NCBI RefSeq assembly: GCF_008636115.1
Contig: NZ_QLZD01000004.1
Location: forward strand, 1-64,000
Source: Candidatus Tokpelaia sp.
Lineage (GTDB): Bacteria > Pseudomonadota > Alphaproteobacteria > Rhizobiales > Rhizobiaceae
DNA length: 64,000 nucleotides
Direction of reading: 5' to 3'
Part shown: in pieces, positions 9,122-18,127 of the stretch
Layout: each line of letters starts with the position of its first letter
How positions within the stretch are numbered: position 1 is the stretch's first letter
The notes under the pieces: model-generated
What the model was told of the DNA's origin: nothing
Database searches by the model: none
Seen by the model: the letters and a program-made list of their open reading frames with translations, nothing else
Made by a program: the position numbers and the translations under genes

Positions 9122-9136
9122 TTAATAAACAGTTAA
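9122..9136. promoter_or_regulatory. CtrA-type box TTAA-N7-TTAA
   Basis: Two TTAA half sites separated by exactly 7 nt (9122-9125 and 9133-9136), the spacing of the CtrA consensus, lie 43 bp upstream of the lipoprotein start. CtrA is the cell-cycle master regulator of alphaproteobacteria. The region is AT-rich, so a chance match is quite possible. Confidence 0.35.
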
Positions 9137-9256
9137 ATTTGGCAAATATCCTGATTATCAACATGGATATAGCAAGAAATACGGCAGAAATTATATTTTA
9201 TCTGTGTTATGTGGCGGCAAAAACACAATCAAGACTTTAATAAAATAATCAATAAA

Positions 9257-9294
9257 GCAACAGACCCCGCTTTTATAAAAGCGAGATCTGTTGC
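9257..9294 (-). terminator. Hairpin downstream of vgrG
   Basis: A long inverted repeat with arms GCAACAGA...GCTTTT and AAAAGC...TCTGTTGC and one 2-nt mismatch, followed on the minus strand by TTTATT. It lies 39 bp past the vgrG stop and before the lipoprotein promoter region, so it probably ends the vgrG transcript or limits readthrough into the lipoprotein operon. Confidence 0.65.
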
Positions 9295-9332
9295 CGGTAA
9301 TATTTCCGGTTTTTCTGCGGCAGCGCGCCTGT

Positions 9333-11774
9333 TTAACTACCGGTGCCGCTATCTGTCTCATGAGCGCCGGCAGCATTATGGCATTCCGTTACTAAAGGCA
9401 ATTCATCGCGAATGGCAATTTTTATCCCTTCCTGTCGATCAAAAGCGTCTTCTTCCACCAGCAGGCGCCCTTTAAGGCGGATAATGGGGGCCTCCAGGGT
9501 CATGGAATGTTTATCAATAATAATTTTGCCGCCCGGCCCGCGCACAACCAATCTGTCAGCGGCGTTAATATTCACGGCTTTTGTCCGGCAGAGATATTTT
9601 TCACCGCAATTCAGCTCATAAATACCGTGAATATCTTCTCTCTGATGCTCTCCTACCTGTAAGAAGCGCGAATTAACAGCAGTTTCTCCCTGTTGGTTAC
9701 CGGTAAAATTATGCTTATCCAGCTCGAAGCCGGGTGCCGCCCAGCTTTGCCCGGGCGCTGTGCTGTTTTGCAAATCTGCCCGCAAATGCGCCAGCGGAAT
9801 AGCAGCGCCACGCGGCAAAGCCGGCATTCTCACCCCGCTGCCGGCGGGCAAAGCCGCAGCCGGCCCTCCGGCAGGATTGCCCGTATTCAACCGGTGCGCG
9901 GGCGGAATATGGATAAAATCCTGCGGCCCGGCGGCCTGAGCATAAAGGCCGCGCGGCACAGATTGCCCGGCATAATGCGGCACAGGCGGGGAGATCTCCG
10001 CTGTCGCGCCGGCCGGCTTTGCCGCTGCCCTGTTTTCTGCCCGGTTCCACGGCATATCAGCCAGAACATGCTTGACCTGTTCTTCAAAATCCGCCTCATC
10101 AAAAGCTAAAGCTGCCCCATTTTGCGCTGCCAAATCACCGCCGGCAGGCTCTGCGCTTTCGGCGCGGCCGGTCATAGCACCGGCCACAGCACCGGCATTA
10201 TTCCGCTGCAGCACAATCGGCTTATCAGGGTTACCGCCTAAAAATTCCAGTATCAGCTCATTAGCGGCCGGAGCAGCGCCAATATCAGCCGCCTCAGTGC
10301 CACTGGCAGTAGCGGCCACGGCAGCACCCAAAGAGGAATCGGCATCAGCCCAGAAGCATACTTCTTCTGCCTGCCGGCGGCCAAAAGCGCTAATAAGCAA
10401 AGCCAGCCTGTAACGGCGCGCTCTTTTATCTACCTCGACAATTTGCGCCGCTTGCGGCCCGGCAATAACAGGGCGCATAGTCATAGGCGGGCGATAGCGG
10501 GCCGAGCCGGCCAAAGCAGTAAAGGCACAGGCATAAACAGCCTTGTGCCCCGTTTGGGCTTTATTTTGTCGGGTATGAGCACTGCCCGGCATGGAAACAA
10601 CATTAGACACGGCCTTATTATAGGGCACACCATAGGCCGAAAAACCCGCCGCCTCATCTTCACAAACCGGGCCGCCATTGACCTGACACAGCCGCGGCAA
10701 CAGGCTGGTGGCGCCAAAAGCACGGCCATAAGCGCCGTTCACGGCCGTCTTTTCGGCATAAGCGGCGCTGATACTGGCCCCGCCTTCAGCAAAATAATCG
10801 GCCAAATCCCGCGTGAGCCGGCTGCCATCGGCGCCAAGCCCCTCATGCCGCACAGCGGTGAGATACCATATGGCATTCAGGCTTTTATCAAAAGGACATT
10901 GCAAAGATAATTTGTGCCCGCATAAAGGCAAGGGCAAATGCGCAATGCCGGAAAGCATGGCGCCGCCGGATATATCGGCCGCGCCGGCAAAACTGCCTGC
11001 CGGCTGTGCCGGCCGGTTTTGGCCGCTTTGGTGCAGAAAATCGGCCTGCGACATTTGCCGCGGCATTTGGGTGCCGAAACTGCGGCGCAGCGAATGGCAA
11101 TAAATTTCTTCCGCCCCGGCTATATCATAAAGACCGTGCGAACCATGGCTGTCATGCTTTAAACTGCTGCGATTCGGGCAATCCAGCAACAGGCTGATAT
11201 TATTGCATAAAACCGGGCGCTGGCGGCCTTTGTCTTCATGAATAAAATAATAGAAAATATCTTCTTCTGCCAGAATACGGTGCATAAAAGCCAGATCGCT
11301 TTCACCATATTGCATACAAAAACTACGCGGAGCAAACTCACCTTCCAACTGCCACAAAGCATTGACAATGCCGTGCTCGCATAAAATTGTTTCGACAATA
11401 TCCGGCACTGTCAAATCCTGAAATACGCGATAACGCGGCTCTTTTTCCAGTTTTGCCAGTTCAGGCAGCAGGATAAACCGCGTCAATACATTGCCGGCTT
11501 CAAAAAATTCTGTCACCTCGGCAATAAAGCCGGAAAAACAGGCCGGCACAGCCAGACCTTCCGCCTTGATCTGCAGGCTGGCCCGCTTGCCCAGACGATC
11601 GGCAGAAACAAAAGTGGAAGAGGATAAATTCAGCAAAACTTCAATTTTTGTCAGCGAAAACAGCGCCTCTTCCACCTTAAAGGCAGTGAGGCGATATTCT
11701 GCCTGCTCGTCCCCCTCCAGCCAAAAGGAAAATTGCACGCCTTCCTCTTTTTCGGCAAACAGACTTTTTGACAT
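9333..11774 (-). CDS. vgrG: Type VI secretion tip protein VgrG
   Basis: An 813-aa spike protein. The N-terminal half is gp27-like, with YRVFQDLTVPDIVETILCEHG, FCMQYGESDLAFMHRILAEE and IFYYFIHE, typical of VgrG. The C-terminal part has the gp5 needle pattern (GEKYLCRTKAVNINAADRLV, GPGGKIIIDKHSMTLEAP, IRLKGRL). The region between holds YRPPMTMRPVIAGPQAAQIV and FLGGNPDKPIVLQ, but the usual FHWDR and CWVRVSQxWAG motifs of the OB domain are replaced and Ala-rich insertions are present. The ATG at 11774 follows GGGAAGAAG and is preferred over the longer open frame to 11843. No tss genes occur in the window, so this is an orphan vgrG locus. Confidence 0.93.
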   Translation of the reverse strand: MSKSLFAEKEEGVQFSFWLEGDEQAEYRLTAFKVEEALFSLTKIEVLLNLSSSTFVSADRLGKRASLQIKAEGLAVPACFSGFIAEVTEFFEAGNVLTRFILLPELAKLEKEPRYRVFQDLTVPDIVETILCEHGIVNALWQLEGEFAPRSFCMQYGESDLAFMHRILAEEDIFYYFIHEDKGRQRPVLCNNISLLLDCPNRSSLKHDSHGSHGLYDIAGAEEIYCHSLRRSFGTQMPRQMSQADFLHQSGQNRPAQPAGSFAGAADISGGAMLSGIAHLPLPLCGHKLSLQCPFDKSLNAIWYLTAVRHEGLGADGSRLTRDLADYFAEGGASISAAYAEKTAVNGAYGRAFGATSLLPRLCQVNGGPVCEDEAAGFSAYGVPYNKAVSNVVSMPGSAHTRQNKAQTGHKAVYACAFTALAGSARYRPPMTMRPVIAGPQAAQIVEVDKRARRYRLALLISAFGRRQAEEVCFWADADSSLGAAVAATASGTEAADIGAAPAANELILEFLGGNPDKPIVLQRNNAGAVAGAMTGRAESAEPAGGDLAAQNGAALAFDEADFEEQVKHVLADMPWNRAENRAAAKPAGATAEISPPVPHYAGQSVPRGLYAQAAGPQDFIHIPPAHRLNTGNPAGGPAAALPAGSGVRMPALPRGAAIPLAHLRADLQNSTAPGQSWAAPGFELDKHNFTGNQQGETAVNSRFLQVGEHQREDIHGIYELNCGEKYLCRTKAVNINAADRLVVRGPGGKIIIDKHSMTLEAPIIRLKGRLLVEEDAFDRQEGIKIAIRDELPLVTECHNAAGAHETDSGTGS

Positions 11775-11939
11775 TAACTTCTTCCCTAAAGCTACCAACA
11801 TAAATACCGGCGAAAAACCAGTCGCAGCCTTATGGTAAGACAAATAAAACCTGACAGCAATTATAATAATACAAAAATAATACTTATTAACAACTGCTTT
11901 ATAATATAGAAAACACTGAAATATACTTAAATTACTCTA

Positions 11940-12653
11940 TTATAGTGAGAAGAAAACCTGCACCGGCTGCCTTGCTGCCCGCAACAGGGCGCGCACCGGC
12001 ATATCCTTCGCCGCGCCCTCCTGCTCTGCTTCTTCCAGAACGGATAATTTTTTCCGGCCATTTAGCGGTAAAACAATCAGCCCGGCTTCTGCCAGCAGCG
12101 GCAAGGTCATGGTCAAATGTGTCTCACCGGAAAATTTAACATAATTAGGCAGCACCAAAGCCCGCCCTTCTCTATTCAACGCCGCCTGCAACCGGCTGCT
12201 GCCTTTAAAGAACCCTGCTGTTTGCCCTTGAATATCCATATCCAGCACAGCACAATCAAAAGGGCGGCTTAACCGGTTTATCCGCGCCGAGGCAGAAAAA
12301 GCTGCCAGTTCTGCCGTGCGCGCTTCGTTATAAAGGCCGACAAAACGCGCCGCAGCAGCCCGGTTTTGCAGCAGGCCGGCGCGCAAGGCTCTTTCACGCG
12401 ATTGCGGCGCGGTAACAGGCACATAGCATTCATCAATCAGGGCCAGGGTAACAAAGCTCCAGGGAATATCTGTCTGTGATAAAACCGCAAATAGCAGTTG
12501 TGTATCCGCACTGACAGAAACAGCCATAACAGCGCGGCCGCGCTCATGGATCGCCAGGCTCAGCTCGGCAGCCAGGCGCAAGGCGCATTTTTCAGCAGCT
12601 TCCTCGCGGCCGGCGCAATTATGGCACTCTGTATAGGCAAGGCGCATTTCCAC
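11940..12653 (-). CDS. pgl: 6-phosphogluconolactonase-like protein
   Basis: A 237-aa member of the Pgl/DevB family, which hydrolyses 6-phosphogluconolactone in the pentose phosphate and Entner-Doudoroff pathways. Visible family stretches are WSFVTLALIDECYVP followed by SRERALRAGLLQN, and AVLDMDIQGQTAGFF. Two signature motifs are altered: the usual DERxVP reads DECYVP, and the usual GxGxDGHTASLFP reads DMDIQGQTAGFF, so the conserved His and Arg are absent. It stands alone, without zwf or edd beside it. The product may have reduced or different activity; the fold assignment is good, the catalytic role uncertain. Confidence 0.75.
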   Translation of the reverse strand: MEMRLAYTECHNCAGREEAAEKCALRLAAELSLAIHERGRAVMAVSVSADTQLLFAVLSQTDIPWSFVTLALIDECYVPVTAPQSRERALRAGLLQNRAAAARFVGLYNEARTAELAAFSASARINRLSRPFDCAVLDMDIQGQTAGFFKGSSRLQAALNREGRALVLPNYVKFSGETHLTMTLPLLAEAGLIVLPLNGRKKLSVLEEAEQEGAAKDMPVRALLRAARQPVQVFFSL

Positions 12654-12839
12654 TCTTTACTCTCAGGCGTCAGCATGACGATATTTGCCGCTGTTTTTTA
12701 AATTTGGGGCGGATTTTCACCGCGGCAAATAAAAAGCCGGCAAATGCCGGCAAAACCGCAAATAAAGATCGGCAGGCAGAGTATAGCGCGCCTGTAAGAA
12801 GCTCTAAAAACTGGTGTGATACTGGCAGGAATAAATTGA

Positions 12840-12916
12840 TGGTACGGTTGGTAGGGGTCGAACCTACGACCTCAGGTGCCACAAACCTGCGCTCTAACCA
12901 ACTGAGCTACAACCGC
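12840..12916 (-). tRNA. tRNA-His (GTG)
   Basis: A complete cloverleaf on the minus strand: acceptor GCGGTTG/CAACCGT, D arm with AGTTGGTTA, anticodon stem CAGGT/ACCTG with loop TTGTGGC (anticodon GTG), T arm GTAGG-TTCGACC-CCTAC, and encoded CCA. The base before G1 is T, so the universal extra G-1 is not encoded, the first pair is G1-U72 and the discriminator is A73. This is the known unusual histidine tRNA form of many alphaproteobacteria and agrees with the assigned lineage. Confidence 0.97.
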
Positions 12917-13258
12917 ATAATCAGGCCGCAAACACCCCGCTTTTGCGGGAAGGCGCGCAATGCGCTTACACTCGGCCTTAATAAAGAATACAGGTCTTCA
13001 TACGGAAAATTACGGCCGTTTGCAAGGGGGAAGCAGCACTATCCCGGTTTTTTGTCACCTTGATAGAGAAACAGATACGGCCTCCTGCCGCATGAGACCG
13101 CCCCCGCGCCCGAAAACCAGTTTTCAACCTGTCGGCTATTGCGCCAAATATTCCGGGGCAGCGCCGCCGCACCTAAAACCCTGTATATTCAGCCGGGACG
13201 AATCTTTCCTCTTTATTGCCCCATGTTTTGGCCGCGGCAATTCCTTTCAATGTTTGCC
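12917..13258. other. Intergenic stretch upstream of tRNA-His
   Basis: About 340 bp between the tRNA-His start and the pyrD stop, both on the minus strand. Short ORFs here have no recognisable product or ribosome binding site. The part next to 12917 should hold the tRNA promoter; I see no further structure. Confidence 0.5.
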
Positions 13259-14428
13259 CTAATCCGCTGCCAGCGGGCGGCTTGCCCAGTCGGCCGTTTT
13301 TGTATCACGCAAGGCGCTGATATGCGCCACACCGGCATTGCGGCAGGCACTGGACAGGCCTTTGATAATAGCGGGCACCGTCCAGGGCCCCTGATAAACC
13401 AGGCCGCTGTAAATTTGCACCATATCGGCGCCGGCCTGTATTTTGGCCAAAGCAGTCTGGCTGTTGGATATTCCGCCCGCACCAATAAGCGGCACAGTCT
13501 TGCCCAGCCTTTGGCGCATTTTTGCTAAAATAATGGTAGAAAGGGCAAAAAGCGGCGCGCCGGAAAGACCGCCGGCCTCGGCCGCATATTTTTTGCCTGC
13601 CAGCTCGGGGCGGCTCAAAGTGGTATTGCCGATAACCAAGCCGGTGAGCGGAGCCCTGGCAAATTCTGCCGTAATATTATCCAAATCATGCTCATTTAAA
13701 TCGGGCGCAATTTTCAAAAAAACGGGGCGCTTGCAACCGTATTTCGCCGCCTGCTCATCATTAGCAATAGTCAAGGCGGCCAATAGACGGCGCAAATTCT
13801 CTGAATTTTGCAAATCCCGCAGCCCGGGCGTATTGGGAGAAGAAATATTAACAGTAAAATAATCGGCTACAGGATAAAATCTGGCCAGCCCCGCCGTATA
13901 ATCGGCAATTTTATTGGCTGAATCCTTATTGGCGCCGATATTGATGCCAAGCAAGCCTTTATGCGGCGCGCACTGAGCCGGTCTGGCCGCTTTTTCTTTA
14001 ATTTTATCTGTCCTTTTTGCCAAATATGCCTGGCGCGCCGCCAGTTTTTGATAAACCGCCTCATAGCCGGCATTGTTAAAACCCAGACGATTGATAATAG
14101 CCTTGTCGGCAACCAGACGGAACAGACGCGGCGGCGGGTTGCCGGCCTGCGGGCGCGGGGTAACCGTGCCGATTTCGGCAAAGCCGAAGCCAAGCCGCAA
14201 CAGAGCCTCAACCGCCTCGGCGTTTTTATCAAAACCTGCCGCCAGCCCCAAAGGATTGGCAAAATGCAAACCGGCAATTTCTGTATGCAAAAGCTCACAA
14301 TCCCGCGCATTGAGACAGGGGGCAAGGTGCAGAAAACCTGTTTTTAAAGCAATAATGCTCAGCCTGTGCGCCATTTCCGGCGCCAGCATAAACATAATGG
14401 GGCGTGTAAGCGGATAAAAATCTATCAT
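13259..14428 (-). CDS. pyrD: Dihydroorotate dehydrogenase (quinone), class 2
   Basis: A 389-aa membrane-associated FMN enzyme oxidising dihydroorotate to orotate with quinone in pyrimidine synthesis. The class 2 N-terminal helical extension (FMLAPEMAHRLSIIALKTGF) is present, then GLAAGFDKNAEAVEALLRLG, INRLGFNNAG, the catalytic serine loop VNISSPNTPGLRDLQ, KIAPDLNEHD, GNTTLSRPEL, LIGAGGISN and GADMVQIYSGLVYQGP. All the main FMN and orotate-binding segments are visible. Divergent from mscL across a 299-bp gap. Confidence 0.97.
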   Translation of the reverse strand: MIDFYPLTRPIMFMLAPEMAHRLSIIALKTGFLHLAPCLNARDCELLHTEIAGLHFANPLGLAAGFDKNAEAVEALLRLGFGFAEIGTVTPRPQAGNPPPRLFRLVADKAIINRLGFNNAGYEAVYQKLAARQAYLAKRTDKIKEKAARPAQCAPHKGLLGINIGANKDSANKIADYTAGLARFYPVADYFTVNISSPNTPGLRDLQNSENLRRLLAALTIANDEQAAKYGCKRPVFLKIAPDLNEHDLDNITAEFARAPLTGLVIGNTTLSRPELAGKKYAAEAGGLSGAPLFALSTIILAKMRQRLGKTVPLIGAGGISNSQTALAKIQAGADMVQIYSGLVYQGPWTVPAIIKGLSSACRNAGVAHISALRDTKTADWASRPLAAD

Positions 14429-14563
14429 GGCGCAACTCCCTTCAAGCCTTGCCTGCTTTGCAGCATTCCCCCCCCGGCCGCAAAGACAATGAGAGGGCCG
14501 AGTTTATAACAGAATTTCCTTTTCTGCCAATACAGAATACGGCAATAAAACAGGAAGACGACA

Positions 14564-14597
14564 GGCCGCATTATAGATTTACGGCGATAATGCGGCC
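14564..14597. repeat. Inverted repeat with 11-bp perfect arms
   Basis: Arms GGCCGCATTAT and ATAATGCGGCC (14564-14574 and 14587-14597) enclose a 12-nt loop, in the divergent pyrD-mscL spacer. It is not followed by a T-run on either strand, so it looks more like an operator or a structured leader than a terminator. The rest of 14429-14727 shows nothing else. Confidence 0.6.
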
Positions 14598-14727
14598 GGG
14601 ATACGGCGCAAAAGCGGATTTGCCGATAACCGGCCTTTTGCGCCGCGCCAAGGCTTGGTTTTTTATTTCCCTGCCCTATCTGACAAAACTCGGCACAGGG
14701 TAAAACTCATCTTTATTGAGATATATC

Positions 14728-15204
14728 ATGTTGGAAGAATTCAAGAAATTTGCCCTTAGGGGCAATATGATCGATTTGGCTGTCGGTGTTATTGTCGGCG
14801 CAGCTTTCAGCGGCCTGGTCAGCTCTATTGTCAATGATCTGTTTATGCCGGTTTTAGGCCTTATCACCGGCGGGCTGGATTTTTCCAATATATTCTGGCA
14901 AATGGTGGGGACAAAACAGCCGACACTGGATTCGGCGCGGCGCATGGGCGCCACTTTGGCTTACGGCCATTTTCTCACTGTGCTGATCAATTTTTTAATT
15001 ATCACTTTTGTTTTGTTTATCACCATTAAAGGACTCAACAAATTATCGGCCGGCAATAAAAATGCTGAGGCCGATAAAAAGAGCAAAGAAGCTCCCCTCC
15101 CCGCCAAAACACGCACAGATATGCTGCTGGAAGAAATCCGCGATATTATGCGAAAGGAAAATGCGGCAACGGCCAAAGCTCTTAAAACAGACAAAAAGAA
15201 ATAA
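14728..15204 (+). CDS. mscL: Large-conductance mechanosensitive channel
   Basis: A 158-aa inner-membrane channel that opens on membrane tension to relieve osmotic downshock. The N-terminal amphipathic helix and first transmembrane helix match the family closely ([20 protein letters not shown], then [15 protein letters not shown]), a second helix [18 protein letters not shown] follows, and the C-terminal cytoplasmic helix ends in a Lys-rich tail. The ATG at 14728 matches the MLEEFKKF family start; a TTG four codons earlier is in frame but unlikely. Confidence 0.96.
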   Translation: MLEEFKKFALRGNMIDLAVGVIVGAAFSGLVSSIVNDLFMPVLGLITGGLDFSNIFWQMVGTKQPTLDSARRMGATLAYGHFLTVLINFLIITFVLFITIKGLNKLSAGNKNAEADKKSKEAPLPAKTRTDMLLEEIRDIMRKENAATAKALKTDKKK

Positions 15205-15326
15205 AGCAGCAGGCACCGCCCGCCTCACTTCCAGCCGGCAACAGCTCCCCCCGCTTCTGCAATTTACCGCTTTATATTGCCTTAAAATTTCAGCTCCTGC
15301 CAGCTCGCGCCCCCGGCATAACAGGC

Positions 15327-17759
15327 TCACTTTGCGCCTGCCCCGGCCCCGGCATTGACCCCGGCCATTACGGGGAAAAGCAGCGCCGCTATTGTGCCCT
15401 TGCCCTGTTCCGATGTCAGCGATAAGCGGATATTATTGGCTTCTGCCAGTGCATAGGCCATAGGCAGCCCCAGACCGGCCCCCTGCCGCCCGACAGCCGC
15501 GTTTGCGGCTGTTTCCGCCTTGTTTTCCTGCTCTTCGGCTTTGTTTATGTTTGAATCTGTCTGGACAAAATCCAGCGGATCGCGCAGAGAATGCGCAATT
15601 TGCCCGGCACTCATGCCGACACCCGTATCGCTAATGCGCAGTAACAGGCAGCGCCGGGCAGAAGCAGCGGTAAGGCTCCCGGTTCCTGCCTCTTCATGGC
15701 TGGCAGGCAGCGCCGGCATTACCCCGTCTGTCTGCTCCGGCAATTCATGCGCTGAAATAATAATTTGCCCGCCCGCCGGGGTAAAATGTACAGCATTGCC
15801 CAGCAGATTAAGCAAAATCTGCCGAACCGCCCGGCTATCGGCCCAAACCTTTGGCAAATCAGCGGCAAGGCTGGAACGCATAATAATATTGGCGGCATTG
15901 GCCTGCGGTATCATCAGGCTCAAAACCTCGTCCAGCACGGCAGTAATCGACACAGCCTGCCTGTCCATTTTCAGCCATTCGGTTTTATTGCCGGCGATTT
16001 GCACCATATCATTGACCAGGGTCATAATATGCTCGCCCGCCCGCAAAATATCCGCCAGATATTCCTTATATTTGCTGTTGGCCAATGGGCCGGCCTGGCC
16101 GGAGGCCATAAATTGCGCCATGCCCAAAATCGCATTAAGCGGGGTGCGGATTTCATGACTGACAAGGGCAAAATAGCGCGATTGCCGCAAGGCTGTCTGC
16201 GCTTCTTCGTTGTTTTTGCGTAATAATGTGGCAATAATATCATGAAAACGGGTCATATCGCGCATCAGCAAAAAATAGCTTTTGCCCGGCTCGACACAGC
16301 CGAAATTCAACCGCAATTTTACCGGGCCGCCTTGAGCAGTGCGGCCTTCCGCCTCACGCCCGGGGTTTAAAAACACTCCTGCCTTTTGCCCTTCCGCCTG
16401 TTTTATATCCTGTTGCAAGGCCGCCGCTGCCGGTGCTGCCAGCAATATTGCCGCCGGCCTGCCGGGCAAAGCTCCCGCCTGATAACCGAAAAGACGCGCC
16501 GCCGCCGCATTGGCTGAGCGCACAAGGCCGGTTTTATCAATAACCAGCACGGCTTCCGAAACGACATTGAGCAGAAAATCAAGACGATCTTTCTGATATT
16601 GCAAATCGGCTATATTGGCTGCTTTTAGCGCCTCATTTCTACCGGGCGCGGCAGCAGCAGGCCTATCGGCCGCTTTGACCGCCTCTTGTTTGCCGCCTGC
16701 CGGCGATTCTGCCGGTCGCGCGGCCGCCCCTGCGGCAGCAGGCAAAATTATTGCCGCGGCGGCGGCCGGCGGTACAACTGCATCTTTATCAGGCCCGGCC
16801 TTTGCCGCACTCTTTTGTTCTGCCGGCAATTCTGCCGTTTTGTCAAACGATTCCGGCGATTCTGCCGCTGCCGCGCGGCTTTGTGCTCCGGCTGCATTCG
16901 GTGCCGCGGCTGCGCGGCCGGCAAATACTGCCTCCCCGCCCGCGGCCGGCGCTGTTACCGCTTCACTTTGTTCCTGTTTCTTCTCGCTTTTCAGCGTTTG
17001 TTGCAGGCGCTGCGCAATAGCGGCAAAGGCCTCCTGCTCTTGCGGGCTTAAATGACGATTGCCTGTTTCTTTCGCTCCGCTTTCATCATCACGCATAATA
17101 TTTATCACCTCATTTGTTTTATCCGCCGGCTTTGTTTCACCCGGCGGCCGGCGGGCCGCAATCATCAAAAATACCGGCGGCTCCTTACTCAGTCGCAAAA
17201 CGCCGACAGGATAAGGCTTTTTTGCCCCCAAAAGGCGCTTTTTCACCCCGCCGTCATGAAACGCCTCAGCCAGCAGCGGGCGCAAGCCCGGCTCACGGGC
17301 ATGAGCCAGGTCAAAATCCTTGTCGGCAGACATAATGCGCCCGGACAGATCAAACAAAGCGGCTTCACTTGTTTCATCACTCAGGCCATCTGTCAAATCC
17401 ACCAGGCCGTTGCGGCCGACAGCCGCCGCAACCGAGCGTAAAAACGCAACTTCTCCCCAGGGGGCGAGCCGCAGCCGGCTGGCGAGGAAACGATGCGCCT
17501 GCCCGGCGCCGGGCAGCAAAAAAGCCACCCCGCCGGCCACCGCCTCCTCAACCCGGCGGCGCAAAACAGCGTCAAACCGACACGGCGCCGCGAGCGATTC
17601 GGCCACTGTGGCAAAGCCCATAAAGCGCGCGCCGGCTCCGTTTGCCCATAAAACAGTCTCCATATCCGCCGAGAGCAGCAGCGTTACCCGCCCGGCCAGA
17701 TAAGCATCACGCAGCGGCGCATTGGCCAAAATATCCAGAAATGCGTGCGATACTGCCAT
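15327..17759 (-). CDS. PAS domain sensor histidine kinase, PdhS/PleC-like
   Basis: An 810-aa sensor kinase. An N-terminal variable sensory region (1-230) is followed by an Ala/Pro/Lys low-complexity linker (about 240-385), then a PAS domain (FLLNVVSEAVLVIDKTGLVR onward). The HisKA box FALVSHEIRTPLNAILGM has the phospho-acceptor His near 535, and the ATPase domain shows RQILLNLLGNAVHFTPAGG, ISDTGVGMS and GAGLGLPMAYALAEA. The H-box region with YKEYLADILRAGEHIMTLVN resembles the PdhS/PleC/DivJ kinases that act on DivK in alphaproteobacterial cell-cycle control. No transmembrane segment is evident. ATG at 17759 preceded by GGTGGA is preferred to the GTG three codons upstream. Confidence 0.88.
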   Translation of the reverse strand: MAVSHAFLDILANAPLRDAYLAGRVTLLLSADMETVLWANGAGARFMGFATVAESLAAPCRFDAVLRRRVEEAVAGGVAFLLPGAGQAHRFLASRLRLAPWGEVAFLRSVAAAVGRNGLVDLTDGLSDETSEAALFDLSGRIMSADKDFDLAHAREPGLRPLLAEAFHDGGVKKRLLGAKKPYPVGVLRLSKEPPVFLMIAARRPPGETKPADKTNEVINIMRDDESGAKETGNRHLSPQEQEAFAAIAQRLQQTLKSEKKQEQSEAVTAPAAGGEAVFAGRAAAAPNAAGAQSRAAAAESPESFDKTAELPAEQKSAAKAGPDKDAVVPPAAAAAIILPAAAGAAARPAESPAGGKQEAVKAADRPAAAAPGRNEALKAANIADLQYQKDRLDFLLNVVSEAVLVIDKTGLVRSANAAAARLFGYQAGALPGRPAAILLAAPAAAALQQDIKQAEGQKAGVFLNPGREAEGRTAQGGPVKLRLNFGCVEPGKSYFLLMRDMTRFHDIIATLLRKNNEEAQTALRQSRYFALVSHEIRTPLNAILGMAQFMASGQAGPLANSKYKEYLADILRAGEHIMTLVNDMVQIAGNKTEWLKMDRQAVSITAVLDEVLSLMIPQANAANIIMRSSLAADLPKVWADSRAVRQILLNLLGNAVHFTPAGGQIIISAHELPEQTDGVMPALPASHEEAGTGSLTAASARRCLLLRISDTGVGMSAGQIAHSLRDPLDFVQTDSNINKAEEQENKAETAANAAVGRQGAGLGLPMAYALAEANNIRLSLTSEQGKGTIAALLFPVMAGVNAGAGAGAK

Positions 17760-18127
17760 AATTTCCACCGGAACACAGGTCTATTATGCTTAAATATGTT
17801 CAAATTACTGACAAATTTAACTATTTCATACAGATTATGAAAAAAATTTCAATTCCTTTACCCAAAATAGAGGACTGTTTTGCAACTATTCTCTTGCAAA
17901 AGAGAAAAAAATGAAGCAAAAGCAGTGCCTATTTGCACATATCCTTGTAAGATAGCAAACCAGGCTTGTGGGAAACGGGGTTTTGCCTCTTTGCTCGCCA
18001 CCGGGAGGGAGCCGGTTGCGCGCCTGATCGCCGGCGGCAAGCCGCTTTGGCGGCAAAAGGGTGCGGTGAGTTTTGAGCTGTCAATACAGGAAGAAACTGC
18101 CAAAGGGCCAGGATTAAAGCAAACGGA
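17760..18127. other. Divergent promoter region, kinase / efflux operon
   Basis: About 370 bp between the histidine kinase and the emrB-like gene. The half near the kinase is AT-rich and should hold its promoter. A TTG-started 83-codon ORF (17880-18131) overlaps the emrB start but resembles no protein, so it is not called. Confidence 0.5.
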
